A stretch of DNA of 64,000 nt from Hysterangium stoloniferum. Lineage: Eukaryota; Basidiomycota; Agaricomycetes; Hysterangiales; Hysterangiaceae. The notes below the pieces were generated by a model. That model worked only from the letters and a program-made list of their open reading frames with translations, searched no databases and was not told where the DNA came from. Where the stretch lies: positions 343,553 through 407,552 of the forward strand of contig WHVD01000078.1 in assembly GCA_015178975.1 (NCBI GenBank), written 5' to 3'. Positions 23,700 to 34,887 of the stretch are shown one piece after another. Both the position numbers and the translations under genes were made by a program. How positions within the stretch are numbered: the first letter of the stretch is position 1; each line of letters begins with the position of its first letter.

Positions 23700-24697
23700 C
23701 TAAGTTTCTTCTTCTACAACTTCACCTTCCTCTCCGGCCTCTGAACCTCCCGCACTGACAGCCACCGATACCGCATCACCGACCTTTTCCGACACCCCAA
23801 TCTCGTGCCCAATTCCATCGCAACTTGAGACTTCCAAGTATTGCTCAAGCTGACCTCCAAGAGACTCGATCACACTGGTCTGCTTCTCCAGCCCGACGCC
23901 CAAAAGCCACAACTGCTCGGTCATGAGCCCTTGTTGTCACAGTGTCTCGAATTGGAACCGAGTCATCTCCGAGAAGTATGTCCACATAAGGCGGTTTTGC
24001 TCTTCTAGAGCATCGGCCTGTCGCTCCTGGAACGATCCATCGGCCCCCGGGAAGACACATCCAAGCTTCTGATCGGCACACTCTTGACAAGTGCGGCCCC
24101 AACCATTGGCCCGAGGATGGCAAGTTCGACCCTGTTTCATGCACCGGTTGCACTTAGGGTCGTTTTCGGGCCCCGCCTTAGGGGCTTGTTTTTGTTTCTA
24201 TAAGAAAATTGTTAGAAAGGTTTTCCTTTTAGAAAACCAAACCCACCTTGGGGCTCGATGGCCCCGGTGCATCCTCCTTGTCCTCCTCTTCCTCTTCGTC
24301 ATCAGACTCCAAAGGCGTTGCAGCCTTGTGCTGAGATATGAGTCAGTTAAGGTTCACATAAACATCCGAGCCGACTTACCTTCCCCTCCCGTTTCTTTTT
24401 CGCCGTTTCCTCTCGCACCCGATCAGCCTCCTGCTGCTTTTTCTTCGCAAGCACCGCATCCCAGTGCTTGCGCGTGGCCTCTTTCTTCTCCTCAGCCTCG
24501 ATGGCCGCCAACTCCTCCTTCTCCTTCTGCTCCTCCTCTTCACGCACCTTTTTCTTCTGCTTGAGTACACGATGACATTCCTGCGCGTTCGCTGGTCCAC
24601 TCGGGACCGACATAGGAGCAACTGTTAGCCGAACCAGGAAAGGTTTCGATCCTGAACCCATGGTCATGGAAGTTAAGGGAAGAGAAGTGATTTTCAA
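23700..24697 (-). pseudogene. Antisense spliced accessory gene of gypsy A, Zn2Cys6-like
   Basis: Lies between the integrase and the 3' LTR on the opposite strand. Exons 24697-24380, 24330-24247 and 24197-23700 are separated by two 49-nt introns (GTAAGT...CTCAG and GTGGGT...TATAG); the joined frame is 300 codons. The product starts MKITSLPL (or MGSGSKPF), has a long K/E-rich, probably coiled-coil segment (residues ~45-105), an acidic stretch LESDDEEEEEDKED, and then cysteines spaced C-x2-C-x6-C-x10-C-x2-C-x6-C (CNRCMKQGRTC ... CQECADQKLGC), the pattern of fungal binuclear zinc clusters. One TGA at 23939-23937 interrupts this copy where CGA is likely ancestral. Function unknown; DNA binding or control of the element is conjecture. 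I recall similar cysteine-rich proteins in mushroom genomes but cannot name a family. Confidence 0.8.
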
Positions 24698-24840
24698 GTG
24701 CCAGGACCCCTCAAATTTTTATATGTAAAATTTTGCCGAGTCACATGATGTTTTGACACACCCAGCCGTACCCGACAAGCTTTTATGTATGGGATCTAGA
24801 TTTTCGGCCTCCTTGGGATTTCGGCCAAAAGGGGAGATAC

Positions 24841-25550
24841 TGTTACGACTGTGTCGCAACCCTATCGGCCCCGAGGTTATCACCACTTATCAATGATTCA
24901 AGTTACTATTCGAGTCACCACTTCGGAAACCCTCGGCCCCGAAGCTGACGTATGTTTTCGCGATGATCAAACTCCGTTTATGCCCACGTCAAAATAACTC
25001 ATATTGTCTGGTTAAACTTTTGATACGTCCCTTTTACTATGTTGATCTGTTCAATCTTATGTTTCACATATGCCTATCTATATTTGTAGTCCTTGAACTA
25101 TTTCCTTTTATTGTAATTCCGTTCTCGGTTATCATCGGCCTCCGAACTAATCATAAACCTCCCATTCCTAGTCAAGCTTATTGTTAACACCGTTTTCCAC
25201 CTTCCTCCCTATTTCCTAGACACCTGTTACTTGTATATGAACTCACTGTAGTTGTAGTTAATAGGCAATCAGAATATCGACTTAGAATCCCCCCATACGT
25301 CTGTAACAACCTCATACTAAGAATTTCCTCTTCCGCCTTCGCGTGCGCTCGCCCACTCCTGGCCCCGACCCCCTGGCCTGACACTCGACTTACCCTTCGG
25401 TCCTGATCGGTATCTCACCGAAAGGAACTCCTTAGGATTAGTCTTCGTCCGTCCGAAATTTAAGGACACCCTGCGGATATTTGTGAGGGCGCAGCACATA
25501 AGCTGAAGCCGAGTCCTTCTGATCGGTCCCTGTCGGCCACCGACATTATT
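24841..25550 (+). repeat. 3' LTR of gypsy A, truncated at its end
   Basis: Collinear with the 5' LTR from TGTTACGA to '...ccgacatta' (25548); the final ~21 bp, including CTTAACA, are absent. The junction leads straight into an inverted LTR piece. Confidence 0.88.
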
Positions 25551-25688
25551 ACAGGACCGAAGGGTAAGTCGAGTGTCAGGCCAGGGGGTCAGGGCCAGGA
25601 GTGGGTGAGCGCACGCGAAGGCGGAAGAGGAAATTCTTAGTATGAGGTTGTTACAGACGTATGGGGGGATTCTAAGTCGATATTCTGA
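25551..25688 (-). repeat. Inverted fragment of the gypsy A LTR
   Basis: This ~137-bp segment is the reverse complement of about 25270-25405 inside the adjacent 3' LTR. The two arms are separated by ~145 bp and could form a cruciform. It marks a rearrangement that removed the element's true right end and its target-site duplication. Confidence 0.85.
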
Positions 25689-26392
25689 AAACCCACCGGA
25701 CTCCACCAGACCTCCTGCACATCAAGCCTGTCTATACCTGACACTATCTTGTGCACCAAGTCACCGGACTCTGACCGGACTTCCGGAACCCCTCTAACTG
25801 AGCCCTGCTCCAGTTATGGTTAAATGATCTGTCATGATTCATTCTCCGCTCCCGTTCCATTCCATCCCTAATTCCCAGTTTAGTATTTACTTGTTTCGTT
25901 TTATGTTTAATAGTTCTGCCTCTCATTAATACCAGATTTGGTATTATTACATTTCACAGTCTATATAAGTCTGTTATATTCATGTACTTAGAATCCAGTT
26001 TCAATCTCGAACTAGTTTTCCCCTGAACAAGTTTGATCCTTGAACAGTCTCTAGTCCTCTTGTCTGTCTGCACACTCGATTCCCAGAACTCCCACGGGAA
26101 CTCCGGAATCTATATCTTCCTGTATGCATTCTGTCAGCTCGAAATATGGACACCCGAATGAGTGTACGAGGGTGCAGCCTATAAGCTGAAGCCAAGTCCA
26201 TCTCAGTCGTTCACCATACTTTCTGGTAATTATTCTGATACCACCGTTCCTTGTACTAATATCCCCGGACCGTTCCCGGGACCTATTACCCGGGGAGTCT
26301 GTGGGACAATTCCCGGAAGCAAGTGTGTGTTCGGAATAGTTACCGGAAACCTCCGCAGGACTATCCGTGGAGCTTTGTTCGGGAACTTAACA
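25689..26392 (+). repeat. LTR related to family 2, 5' end truncated
   Basis: Shows the family order: 'accggactcc...' start, AT-rich U3 with 'agtctatataagtctg' (TATA), then 'gagggtgcagcctataagctgaagccaagtcc', ending ...CTTAACA at 26392. The first bases are lost at the junction with the inverted fragment. No coding sequence follows; 26393-26741 holds nothing I recognise. Confidence 0.75.
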
Positions 26393-26741
26393 CAGAAAAC
26401 CTTTTTATTTGCATGAAAACATTTTACACATGCCTCTAAGTCTCTTTATACATATGTAATTCAGCCTGGGTCATTTTCTGAGTATTCGTTTAGGCTGCTT
26501 CTGAAACAAAACATCCTTACACATTCCCTCTGCTTTTCACTTCTGAGCTGGTCTGATTTTTAGTCTATTCAGAGAGAAAATGTGAGATTCTTGAGTGTTT
26601 GGTTCACTGCCTTCACTAAACCCACATTACATGAAAGTATGAGCATTCATCTATATCATATTTTGAAATTGATACTCAAATACCTGATATTCAGTCTCCA
26701 TTGGTTCAGGAATATCACATTCATTCCAAGAGTGATGAATA

Positions 26742-27224
26742 TGTTAAGTGCAAGGCTCATGTGGGTCTCTGGGGGAAACCCACAGAAGTTCTGGGGATGG
26801 ACTCAGCTTCAGCTTATTATGTGCTGTGCCTTTGCAGATTGCATTGTCCAATTTCAAACAGGAGTGGATGGGAAACACATGGGTTCCAAGAATATGCAAG
26901 GTGCAGAAAGTGGATGCTAAGTTGATTTTCTGATTGGATTGTATGTACAAATAGCTGCTTAGCTATATAGACTAGTAGTTTATTGTACTACTAATTCAGA
27001 CATACAAAAAGGCATCACAAGAATACAAGAATACAATAAACCAGGTGTCAAAGCTAATCAGGAACAAAGGTAAAACTGAACCAGATGACAAACAGGCAAA
27101 GACAGATTGGGAACAAGGGGTTTTGGAATGTCTGGGCAGGGTCTGGTGCATTGTTTGTATGATATAGAGAGTCAGGTGTATGTAGGATGGGGTCCAGGTC
27201 CTGGCAGGTTTTCTGGTTGTAACA
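26742..27224 (-). repeat. 3' LTR of a minus-strand gypsy remnant
   Basis: In minus orientation it starts TGTTACAACC and ends ...CACTTAACA, 483 bp, with TATA ('ctatatag') and the shared 'aatccaatcagaaaatcaactta' block. A purine-rich tract (reverse strand 'aaaggagggtac') abuts it at 27225-27240, so it is a 3' LTR and 27225-27442 is leftover internal sequence. No matching 5-bp duplication is seen. Confidence 0.75.
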
Positions 27225-27442
27225 GTACCCTCCTTTAAGGCTGAAGTCCCATGGAGGCCCTGTTAGAGTTGTTGGTTACATGTAGGCAACAAAGCTGTTT
27301 GGATGTTTCTTTGTTTTGAAAAGACCCTTTTACATTAGCCCAAAACAAATTCAAAACATTCTGAATAAATTATGACAGATACTCTAATATCACTAAAGGT
27401 TTATGATATAACCATGATGTCATATGTCCATTTACGGAGATG

Positions 27443-28260
27443 TGTTATGACTGGAATTCCCACCAGACTCCAGGCACTAACTTATATGTACACATCCATG
27501 CCCTATACGCACCAATTGTCAGTTTACTGGAATTCCTGCCAGACTCTGTACATCAGACTTGTCCACGTTCGACTTTGTTATGTCATGTATCAGTCACCGG
27601 AATACCCACCAGACTCTGTCCCTGTCTATGTCTGACCTCATCCCACACATCAGTCACCGGACCCCACTCGGAAAACCTGTCATCCCTCTAACTGAGCCCC
27701 GTTCCCATTTTAGTCAATAACCTGTCACCACTCCCACTCCATTTCCCATTATGGTTTATGATTTGTCACGATTTGGACTCTGCTCCATTCCATTCACCAA
27801 ATCTGGTGTTTACTTATCCCATTTTATGTTTTGCTAGTTTCATTTCATTATTACTGGATTTGGTATGTTATTCATTCCACAGTCTATATAGTCTGGCAGA
27901 TGTTGTACATACAAGCCAGTCAGAAAATCGGCCTAGATTCTCCCCAGTAATCTAGTACATTTTCCACTCTAAACTCCTCTTTGAATTACCCCGCTCCCAC
28001 TAGTCGGAGCCCACAGGCTCCGATGCATCTATCACTCAACCTCCAACTTATCTATCTTGACTCCCGACCTCTCGACCCACAACCTCTCGACCCACAACCT
28101 CTCGACCCACAAACTCGACCCGGACTCCCCAGGATTCCCATCTGCCCATTTGAAATTAAACAACACAATCTCGCGAGGGTGCAGCCTATAAGCTGAAGCC
28201 AAGTCCTACCGGATATCCTGCAGGATTCTCCGGAAACCCACTGTGTATGTACCCTTAACA
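27443..28260 (+). mobile_element. Solo LTR (family 2), 818 bp, TSD AGATG
   Basis: Runs TGTTATGACTGG...ACCCTTAACA. AGATG is duplicated at 27438-27442 and 28261-28265. It contains the TATA-like 'cagtctatatagtctg' (~27880), the R-region block at ~27915 and a tandem 'cgacccacaacctct' tract (28070-28110). Same family as 18180-18995, opposite orientation. Confidence 0.93.
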
Positions 28261-28344
28261 AGATGTAATAATAGGATTAATGCAGCTTGTACATCCAAAT
28301 GGTTTTGTTGCCTGTATTTTATAAACCCTATATGCTAAACTAGT

Positions 28345-29190
28345 ACTTGGTATACCCTTGGCCTTAATTACAGCTTCTACTCTTCTAGGCATACTCTATA
28401 CCAAGTTCTGACACACCTCCTTTGGTATCTTTTCCCATTCCACTTGACAGTGCTCCCAAAGCTCCTCCACTCCACTAGGTGGTGTTTCATAGTCTGCTAG
28501 CTTCCTTTTCAAATGCCCCCAGAGATGCTCTATGGGGTTTAGATCTGGAGACTGTGCTGACCACTTGATCATATTGTAGCTATGGTCATCAAACCACTTT
28601 CGAGCCAGTTTGCTGGTATGCTTTGGATCATTATCCTGCTGGAAGATGATATCACATGGAGTTTTCTTGTAAAACTCAAGGGATTGCTGAAGTTCACCCT
28701 CCAAGATAGAGCAGTAAAGCTGTGAATCCATCTTCCCTTCAATTCTAGTGGCATATACAATGCCTTCCCAAAGCATGCAACCCCACATCATCACACTACC
28801 ACCACCAAACTTCAATGTTCCCTCCACCTGCCTATCAGTCAACCCCTCCCCAACCTTTTTCCACACCCACTTCCTTCCATCTGACCCAAGACAATTGATT
28901 TTGGTCTCATCAGAGAATACAACTCTCTTCCAGTCCTCCAGAGTGTACTCCTGATGTCTCTCTGCCTACTGTAGCCTCTCCCTCCTGTGAGATTGTCACA
29001 GAAAAGGGCACTTCTTCTTCATCACAGGCCTTAGGCCAGCTTTGTATAAGGCATGACAAATAGTTTTGGAGGAGAGGGATTGATTTGGGACATCCTGAAG
29101 AGACTTGGAACTTGTACTGCATTATCAGCTTTCTGCCAAATGAGATGCCTAGCATAGCTGATATTGGCAGATGTGAGTTTAGTTGGATGA
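28345..29190 (-). pseudogene. Tc1/mariner transposase, degenerate
   Basis: Reading the minus strand from 29190: ALYKAGLRPVMKKK (helix-turn-helix end), TLEDWKRVVFSDETKIN (first catalytic Asp), GGGSVMMWGCMLWEG, FQQDNDPKHTS (second Asp), SPDLNPIEHLWGHLKRKL (third acidic residue) and a C-terminus SMPRRVEAVIKAKG. Stops occur in the linker (~29000), before EYTLEDW (~28970) and at 28396, so the enzyme is dead. Its N-terminal side is cut by the LTR starting at 29191. Paralogous to the fragment at 17395-17582. Confidence 0.9.
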
Positions 29191-29931
29191 TGTTAAGAAC
29201 TGAAAACTGACTAATGTTGGTAGGCCGACGGGGACTGATCGGAAGGACTTGGCTTCAGCTTATATGCTGCACCCTCGCAAATAACCGTCAGGTGTCCATA
29301 AATTTCGGACAGGTGAAGACTAGTCCTAATGAGTACCTCATGGTGAGTTACCGATCGGGACTGAAGGATAAGTCAAGTGTCAGGCCAAGGGGGGTTGGGG
29401 ACTGAGAGTGGGCGAGTGCACACAAAGGCAGAGAGCAGGATACTTAGAGTAAGACTTCTAGAGATGTATGTGGGTGTTCTGAGTCGATATTTGATTGCCT
29501 AGTAACTACAACTACAGTGGGTTCATATACAAGTTATCAGTGTCTAGAAAATACTAACTAAGGGAAGAGCGGAAACATTATTTGACAAATAAACTTGACT
29601 AGGAATGGGAAGGTTACAATAAGTTCGGAGGCTGTAATTAACTGAGAGCAGGATTATGAGAAAAGGAAATAGTCTGAGAGTTACAAGTATATATAGGCAT
29701 ATGTGAAACATAGAGTAGAACAGATCATCATAATAAAAAGGGATGTATCAGAGTATAACCAGATAGTACAAGTATATTTGATGGGGGTGTAAACGAGGTT
29801 TGATTGCTGTGAAAGCATACGTCAGCATTGGGAGACTCACAGTTTCCGATGCGATGACTTGATTGATAACTTGAAACATCGATAGGTGGAAATAACCTCG
29901 GGGACTGTTGGGTTGCAATGTAGTCATAACA
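29191..29931 (-). repeat. 3' LTR of a minus-strand gypsy A-family remnant
   Basis: Reverse complement begins TGTTATGACTACATTGCAACCC and ends ...CAGTTCTTAACA, matching the gypsy A LTR along its length (741 bp), including the full right end missing from the copy at 24841. A purine-rich tract (reverse strand 'cacagggggatac') abuts it at 29932. It inserted into the Tc1-like element; its internal part is cut by gypsy B. Confidence 0.85.
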
Positions 29932-30721
29932 GTATCCCCCTGTGAAGGATAGGTCACATAGGAGGCGTGACTGAAGACTCTAAGCCTTACCCCTTAGCTG
30001 CTTTATAATTCCATTATTTCCTTTATGTTTTATATTTTTATTTTCTTTTCTATCACTCATAAATACAGGTCATACCCCTTTTCATTAGTTTGAGAGTCCA
30101 TGTATGCTTGTGGGTGCTCTAGCCCACAAGAAGTACACGCATGTCACAGTAGTAGTCACATGTGAGAAACTTAGGCACTTTTCAACCCCGACAACCATCA
30201 CCTGCACACGCAAGTACTGGTTCGGGGTCTTGTCTAAAACTAACCTTCACTCTATCTCTCTTCCCAGATCAGCAGTAACTACACTTCACACTGTAACAGT
30301 CAAAGTTAGTTACTACTGTTCGACTCGACTTCAAGTTCTTGCTTCGTGCGGTAAGAATATCCATTGTAGCTCCCTTTCTTAGGCTATTCTCTCTCTCTTG
30401 CAATATATACTTTCTCTCATCTACTTGGCCATTGGCCCAGCTAGCTACACAGTTGGATCACACCGTAAGGTCAATTTGCCCTTGTAATTATCTATCAATC
30501 GCACCTTAAAGGTCAATCATAATCTACATCTTGACTACCTATAACTACTAGTCAATTGTACTTTGCACTATTGTTAGTTGATAACAATCGCACATTGAGT
30601 GGTAAACTACTCAACCCTTTACAGTGGTGATCCGGGCTGGACCCTCATTCACTGCGATCCATGCGAATAATTGGCTAGTAGTATTATGACCTTAACCAGC
30701 AGCGGAACCACTTGAATTCCT

Positions 30722-33064
30722 ATGCCTGCAGGTGCCCCTCAGACTAGAAAGGAATATCCTGGCTTAGGGCTACCCAGTAATGTCACGACACGAAAGTCGT
30801 CTCTAATGACTCAAGAGGCCGATACTGTCTTGGAGCCCTCACAAGGTGAAAGCGGGCTTCCCACAAGTGATTCTGCTGGAACGAGCAAGGATAACTCCTA
30901 TTTTAAGTTGTGGAAACTCTCGGACTCCTTACCGCTCAAGCAAACAGAAACGACACCAGTCTAAAACTTCCACCACCTCAAGTAATGCTGCAGAATCCCT
31001 TTAGGGGTCAGGTATATGTATTTCGCTGAACCAGCAAATGACAAGTGGGACAAATACTACTTGGAACAAATTGAAGAGAAGGAAGTTGACGCAGTAGCTG
31101 CAGACTACTTAGACAGATACCCCAACATGCCAAAAGAGGTGTCCATCTGGCTAGGCAGGTTGAATAGCATCGTGATCACCGATTCTTCCTTTTCCCAAAC
31201 TGGTACTATAGATCAGCTGGCGGAGCAACTCCCCGAGTGGTCTGAGGAACTTGTTACTATTGATGTTGCCGGAAGAGGATGTATAAGGCTAGCATTATTC
31301 AAACAGATTCTTGACCTAGTGGCCATGCACGATGACACGTTACAGATCTTACATGTGATCCTAGATCAGGGCGGAACGGTACCTAAGGTAGATTACCGGT
31401 ATCTTTATACGCGTACACTGGAAAGATCCCTATACGAAGCCTCTCCGAACCTCCCATTCGCCTACCACAGCCTGTGACATAGGCTCATTCGCTGCCATGA
31501 GAAACGAGACAAGTTGTTCATGGAAGTTCTCCACTCGTATGACGATAGTACCCAAGTACCCACTTCCCTGGCTCACACATCCGAAACCTTCATTCGAGAT
31601 CTCCAAGGATCCCCCAGCACTAGCTTTCTGCGCTCTCTCAACTGTAAATCTATCCTCGAGAGTTTCCCCCAGGATACGAGGGAGGAGATCTTGGGGAAGA
31701 CTCCACGAGAAATCTATTGCACCTGTCCTTCTGGCCAGCGGAATCAAGACCCTCAGCATATCACCCCAGGATGACTGCAGACCAGGAACTTCAAACAGAC
31801 CACGAAGGAACGAAGAGCCAGATACTCCCTGCCGTCAAGTTGCTTTTGGGTCTGAAGTAGCTTCCCCCTTTACAATGGTTAGTCACTCCAACATCCCTAT
31901 TAAATCCGTTGCAAATCGAAACCATTCTTCCTTTGCTACCACCTTTGTTGAAGGAATCACTGGACAAATACCCGGAAGGGGAACTTCTTACCTGAACAAC
32001 ACTCTCCCACCTTTGCCAATTTCGCAGGCCCTCTTCTTTCCCCAGGAGGACTGCCCAGGGATTCCTCTGAGGGATCCAGCAATTCAGACCACAGAAGAGA
32101 CTGGGACGAGAGAAGGTGAAACCCGAGAAACCCAGGAGGCCCAGCAGGTACTAATAAGAACACTAGGAGTGCCGCTCCTGAGGCCGACACTGGGAAGTTG
32201 ACTTTGAACACCAATGATCTCAAAATCAAATGGTCTGATCTCCCAGAATATGATGGCTCGCAATCTAAGGCACTGGACTACATAATGGACGTTATGAGCT
32301 TGTCGGAAATCTCAGAATCCATGATGACAATCCTAGGCATTGCTCTTCCCAGATGACTCAAAGGAAATGCGAAAGTCTGGTGGACTACTTTGGATCATGA
32401 GCATCGCACTGAATTCAGTCGATCACACAGATCCTTCCTTTGGAGCATAGTCAAAGGGTTATTGGGTACACGATGGTGTGAATCCTTGTCCTTAGAATGG
32501 GAAGAAATGAGGTTTCACCAGTCCCACCACGACCGTGAAACCCCCGTGCAGTATATTCAAAGAAGAGTTAAGCTCTACAGATTTCTATACAGATTCTACC
32601 AAGAAAAGGAAGAGGAGACTCACCGGTTAATACTTACCCTGCCCACGGAATGGTTATACTTAATACAAGGGCAAGCCATCAATGACGTCATGAGCCTCCA
32701 AGCACATGCCAATAACTTACAGGAAGCTCTAATTAATGCCTGGAATCAAACACATAGAGATAGATTTTGCCCCATTAGACCTCGGGTCATGGTTGTGGAA
32801 AACAATGAATTAGAATTGGAGGCCCCAGAGCATACCCCAACTTCCCCCGATTCCATCCACCCCCATCAGGTCCTTGCCAGCGAAGTAGATGACAAGGGCA
32901 TGACAAAGACTCCCAGAGCAGGAAGGACCGATCCTACGTGAGGGAAACAACACGGGAAGCTCTTCTTTGAGAGGAGCGACAAAAGGAGTAACACTAGACC
33001 TCCCAAGGAGTGTTGGATTTGTGGGAGTGCAGAACACTTCAAAATTGACTGTCCTCACTCAGGT
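30722..33064 (+). pseudogene. gag of gypsy B
   Basis: Broken coding segments from MPAGAPQTRKE (30722) through a capsid-like region (WSDLPEYDGSQSKALDYIMD, 32231 on; then GNAKVWWTTLDHEHRTEF and ETPVQYIQRRVKLYRFLYRF) to a CCHC knuckle CWICGSAEHFKIDC at 33011-33052. TGA codons near 32354 and 32939 interrupt it at likely former CGA codons; frameshifts lie around 31.5-31.9 kb. Confidence 0.8.
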
Positions 33065-33067
33065 AAA

Positions 33068-34887
33068 ATGGCTCATTATGTCTCATTGAATCTATGCTCC
33101 AGGCAGAATCCTTCGGAGGAGGCGGAGGAGCAAAGACTATATGAGGCAGTTTATGGACTAAGTACAGGAACTCGAGTATATAATGTCGAAAGCGAATCAA
33201 TTTTCATTCCCTCTTATACTGCTACCCCTGAAGATCACGAAATAATTGAGAGGTCACCCGGAGATGAGGAACCCCAGCGTGGGGAAGTATACATTTTTAT
33301 ATCTCATGAGGATTTCGTTGAAAGGGGAGATTGTTTGGAAGCACACTGTCAGCACTGCGAAGGTCTGTCAGGGCTTAAGAATTCTTCAAACAACATACTG
33401 CCATCAATTGAAGAAATCACAGATGAGGAAATGTCTATTGATCGGGTTGCCTGCCTTAACGAGCAACATCTAATAGAGGACATAAGAAACGATACGGAGG
33501 AGGAAACCTTTCCTTTCGACCCTGGACTTCCTCCTGACCTCTTGATCGGTGACGAATCGGACTCTGAGGGGGAAACAGATGTGACCATCTTGAACAGATG
33601 ACTCCATCGGAATGCTGAACTAGCCCTTAGAAAAGAGGTGAAATGACCTAGAATACAATATTCCCGATCCAGTAAGCTAATGAAAGAGGACGCCTCAATC
33701 ATATACCAAAAGAGGGAGCCACTGGGAGGATATTCTAGTGTTGGCATTTCAGCACTACATATACTCGGAGGAGTAGGGAATCCCGATAGGGAAGAACCAA
33801 TCAAAATTAGACTGGATACCAGAGCCAATTTGTCCCTCATGTCAGAGGAATTCTACCAAGAACTGAAAGATCAGCCTAAGCTGAAGCAAGGACTTAAGCT
33901 GTGATTAATACAGCTTACCGGGAGTGCCTGAGTACTGGGTTATATTAACGTTCCCGTCTACCTTAGGGACGATAAAGGAACCCTGCTGCAATTTAACATG
34001 GAAACCTACGTAGTACGAGGGATGACTGTACCTACCCTCTTAGGAGAAGACTTCCATATCAACTATGAGATAGGAACGTTGCAAGACCAACCCCTGAGAT
34101 CAAGACTAATCCTCCCTGGGAGAGCAGGATTCATTCCTGCCAGCTCCAACGAACAGTCCCATTGACCTTTTCAGTCAACAAGATCTCTCTGGAAGATGAA
34201 CTAATCACGCTGACTAATCTAACGTCCAAACCTGACAAGGGCATGTGTGCTGAGAGAGTCACGAGAGCCCTAGGAGATTGCACAATAGAGCCCGAGGCGG
34301 TTAGGTTAATACCCATCTTTACCAGGGACCTAGAGGACGGGGAATGGATCGTGGAGGGCATAGTTTTACAGAATGAAGATGGGACTATCCTCACCACTCC
34401 CACGACCACTATCTCTAAAGAAAAGGGTGTGGTGCCACTGGCTAATCTGACCTTAATTCCTCAAACTATCAGAAGAGGAGAGATTGTAGGTCTAATTCAC
34501 AATGCCTGAGCCTGGGCCCAAAAGCCTCGATCCCGAGTGGAAGAGGAATCGATGTGAGTCGCAAGCTCAAAGATCACCCACTTCATAGAAAGCATCTCCA
34601 AGCTGGAAGCAGACAACACCTCCAGTCCCCGACCATCTATGGTATCCTCAGGGAATGAGATGGTAGATGACTTCGATCCTGCAGGCCCAAAGACTTCGGA
34701 AGTTCCTTCCTTAGAGAAGCTCTCCTCAGAGGATCTTCATAAATTGGTCAATTTAGGACCTGATGTCCCTCCTGATGTTATGCCTCACCTTAGCGAAATA
34801 TTGACTAAGAACATGCAAGCATTTGGAGTTGACGGAAGACTGGGCCAGGTAGACAGCAAGGCCACTATCCCACTCCAAAGAGCCTGA
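33068..34887 (+). pseudogene. Gypsy B protease region and start of pol
   Basis: An acidic linker precedes a retropepsin-like segment, IRLDTRANLSLMSEEFYQEL (~33803), whose catalytic triad reads DTR rather than DTG. A conserved post-protease region follows (MTVPTLLGEDFHINYE, ~34023). The frame is interrupted by TGA codons at about 33598, 33643, 33901, 33928 and 34162. It ends at IPLQRA (34887), where gypsy C sequence begins, so the N-terminal half of the reverse transcriptase is absent. Confidence 0.75.

Larger units (their letters stand above)
17583..25550 (+). mobile_element. Chromodomain Ty3/gypsy retrotransposon A (chromovirus), degenerate
   Basis: Order: 5' LTR 17583-19137 (includes a nested solo LTR), primer site 19140-19150, gag, protease, reverse transcriptase, integrase with chromodomain, an antisense accessory gene, a pur-rich tract 'ccaaaaggggagatac' just before 24841, and the 3' LTR 24841-25550. 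The LTRs start TGTTACGA; the 5' copy ends ...CTTAACA. The 3' copy lacks its last ~21 bp and is joined to an inverted LTR piece. Five frame-interrupting TGA codons, a frameshift near 21.12 kb and loss of the RNase H domain make it non-autonomous. Confidence 0.93.
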
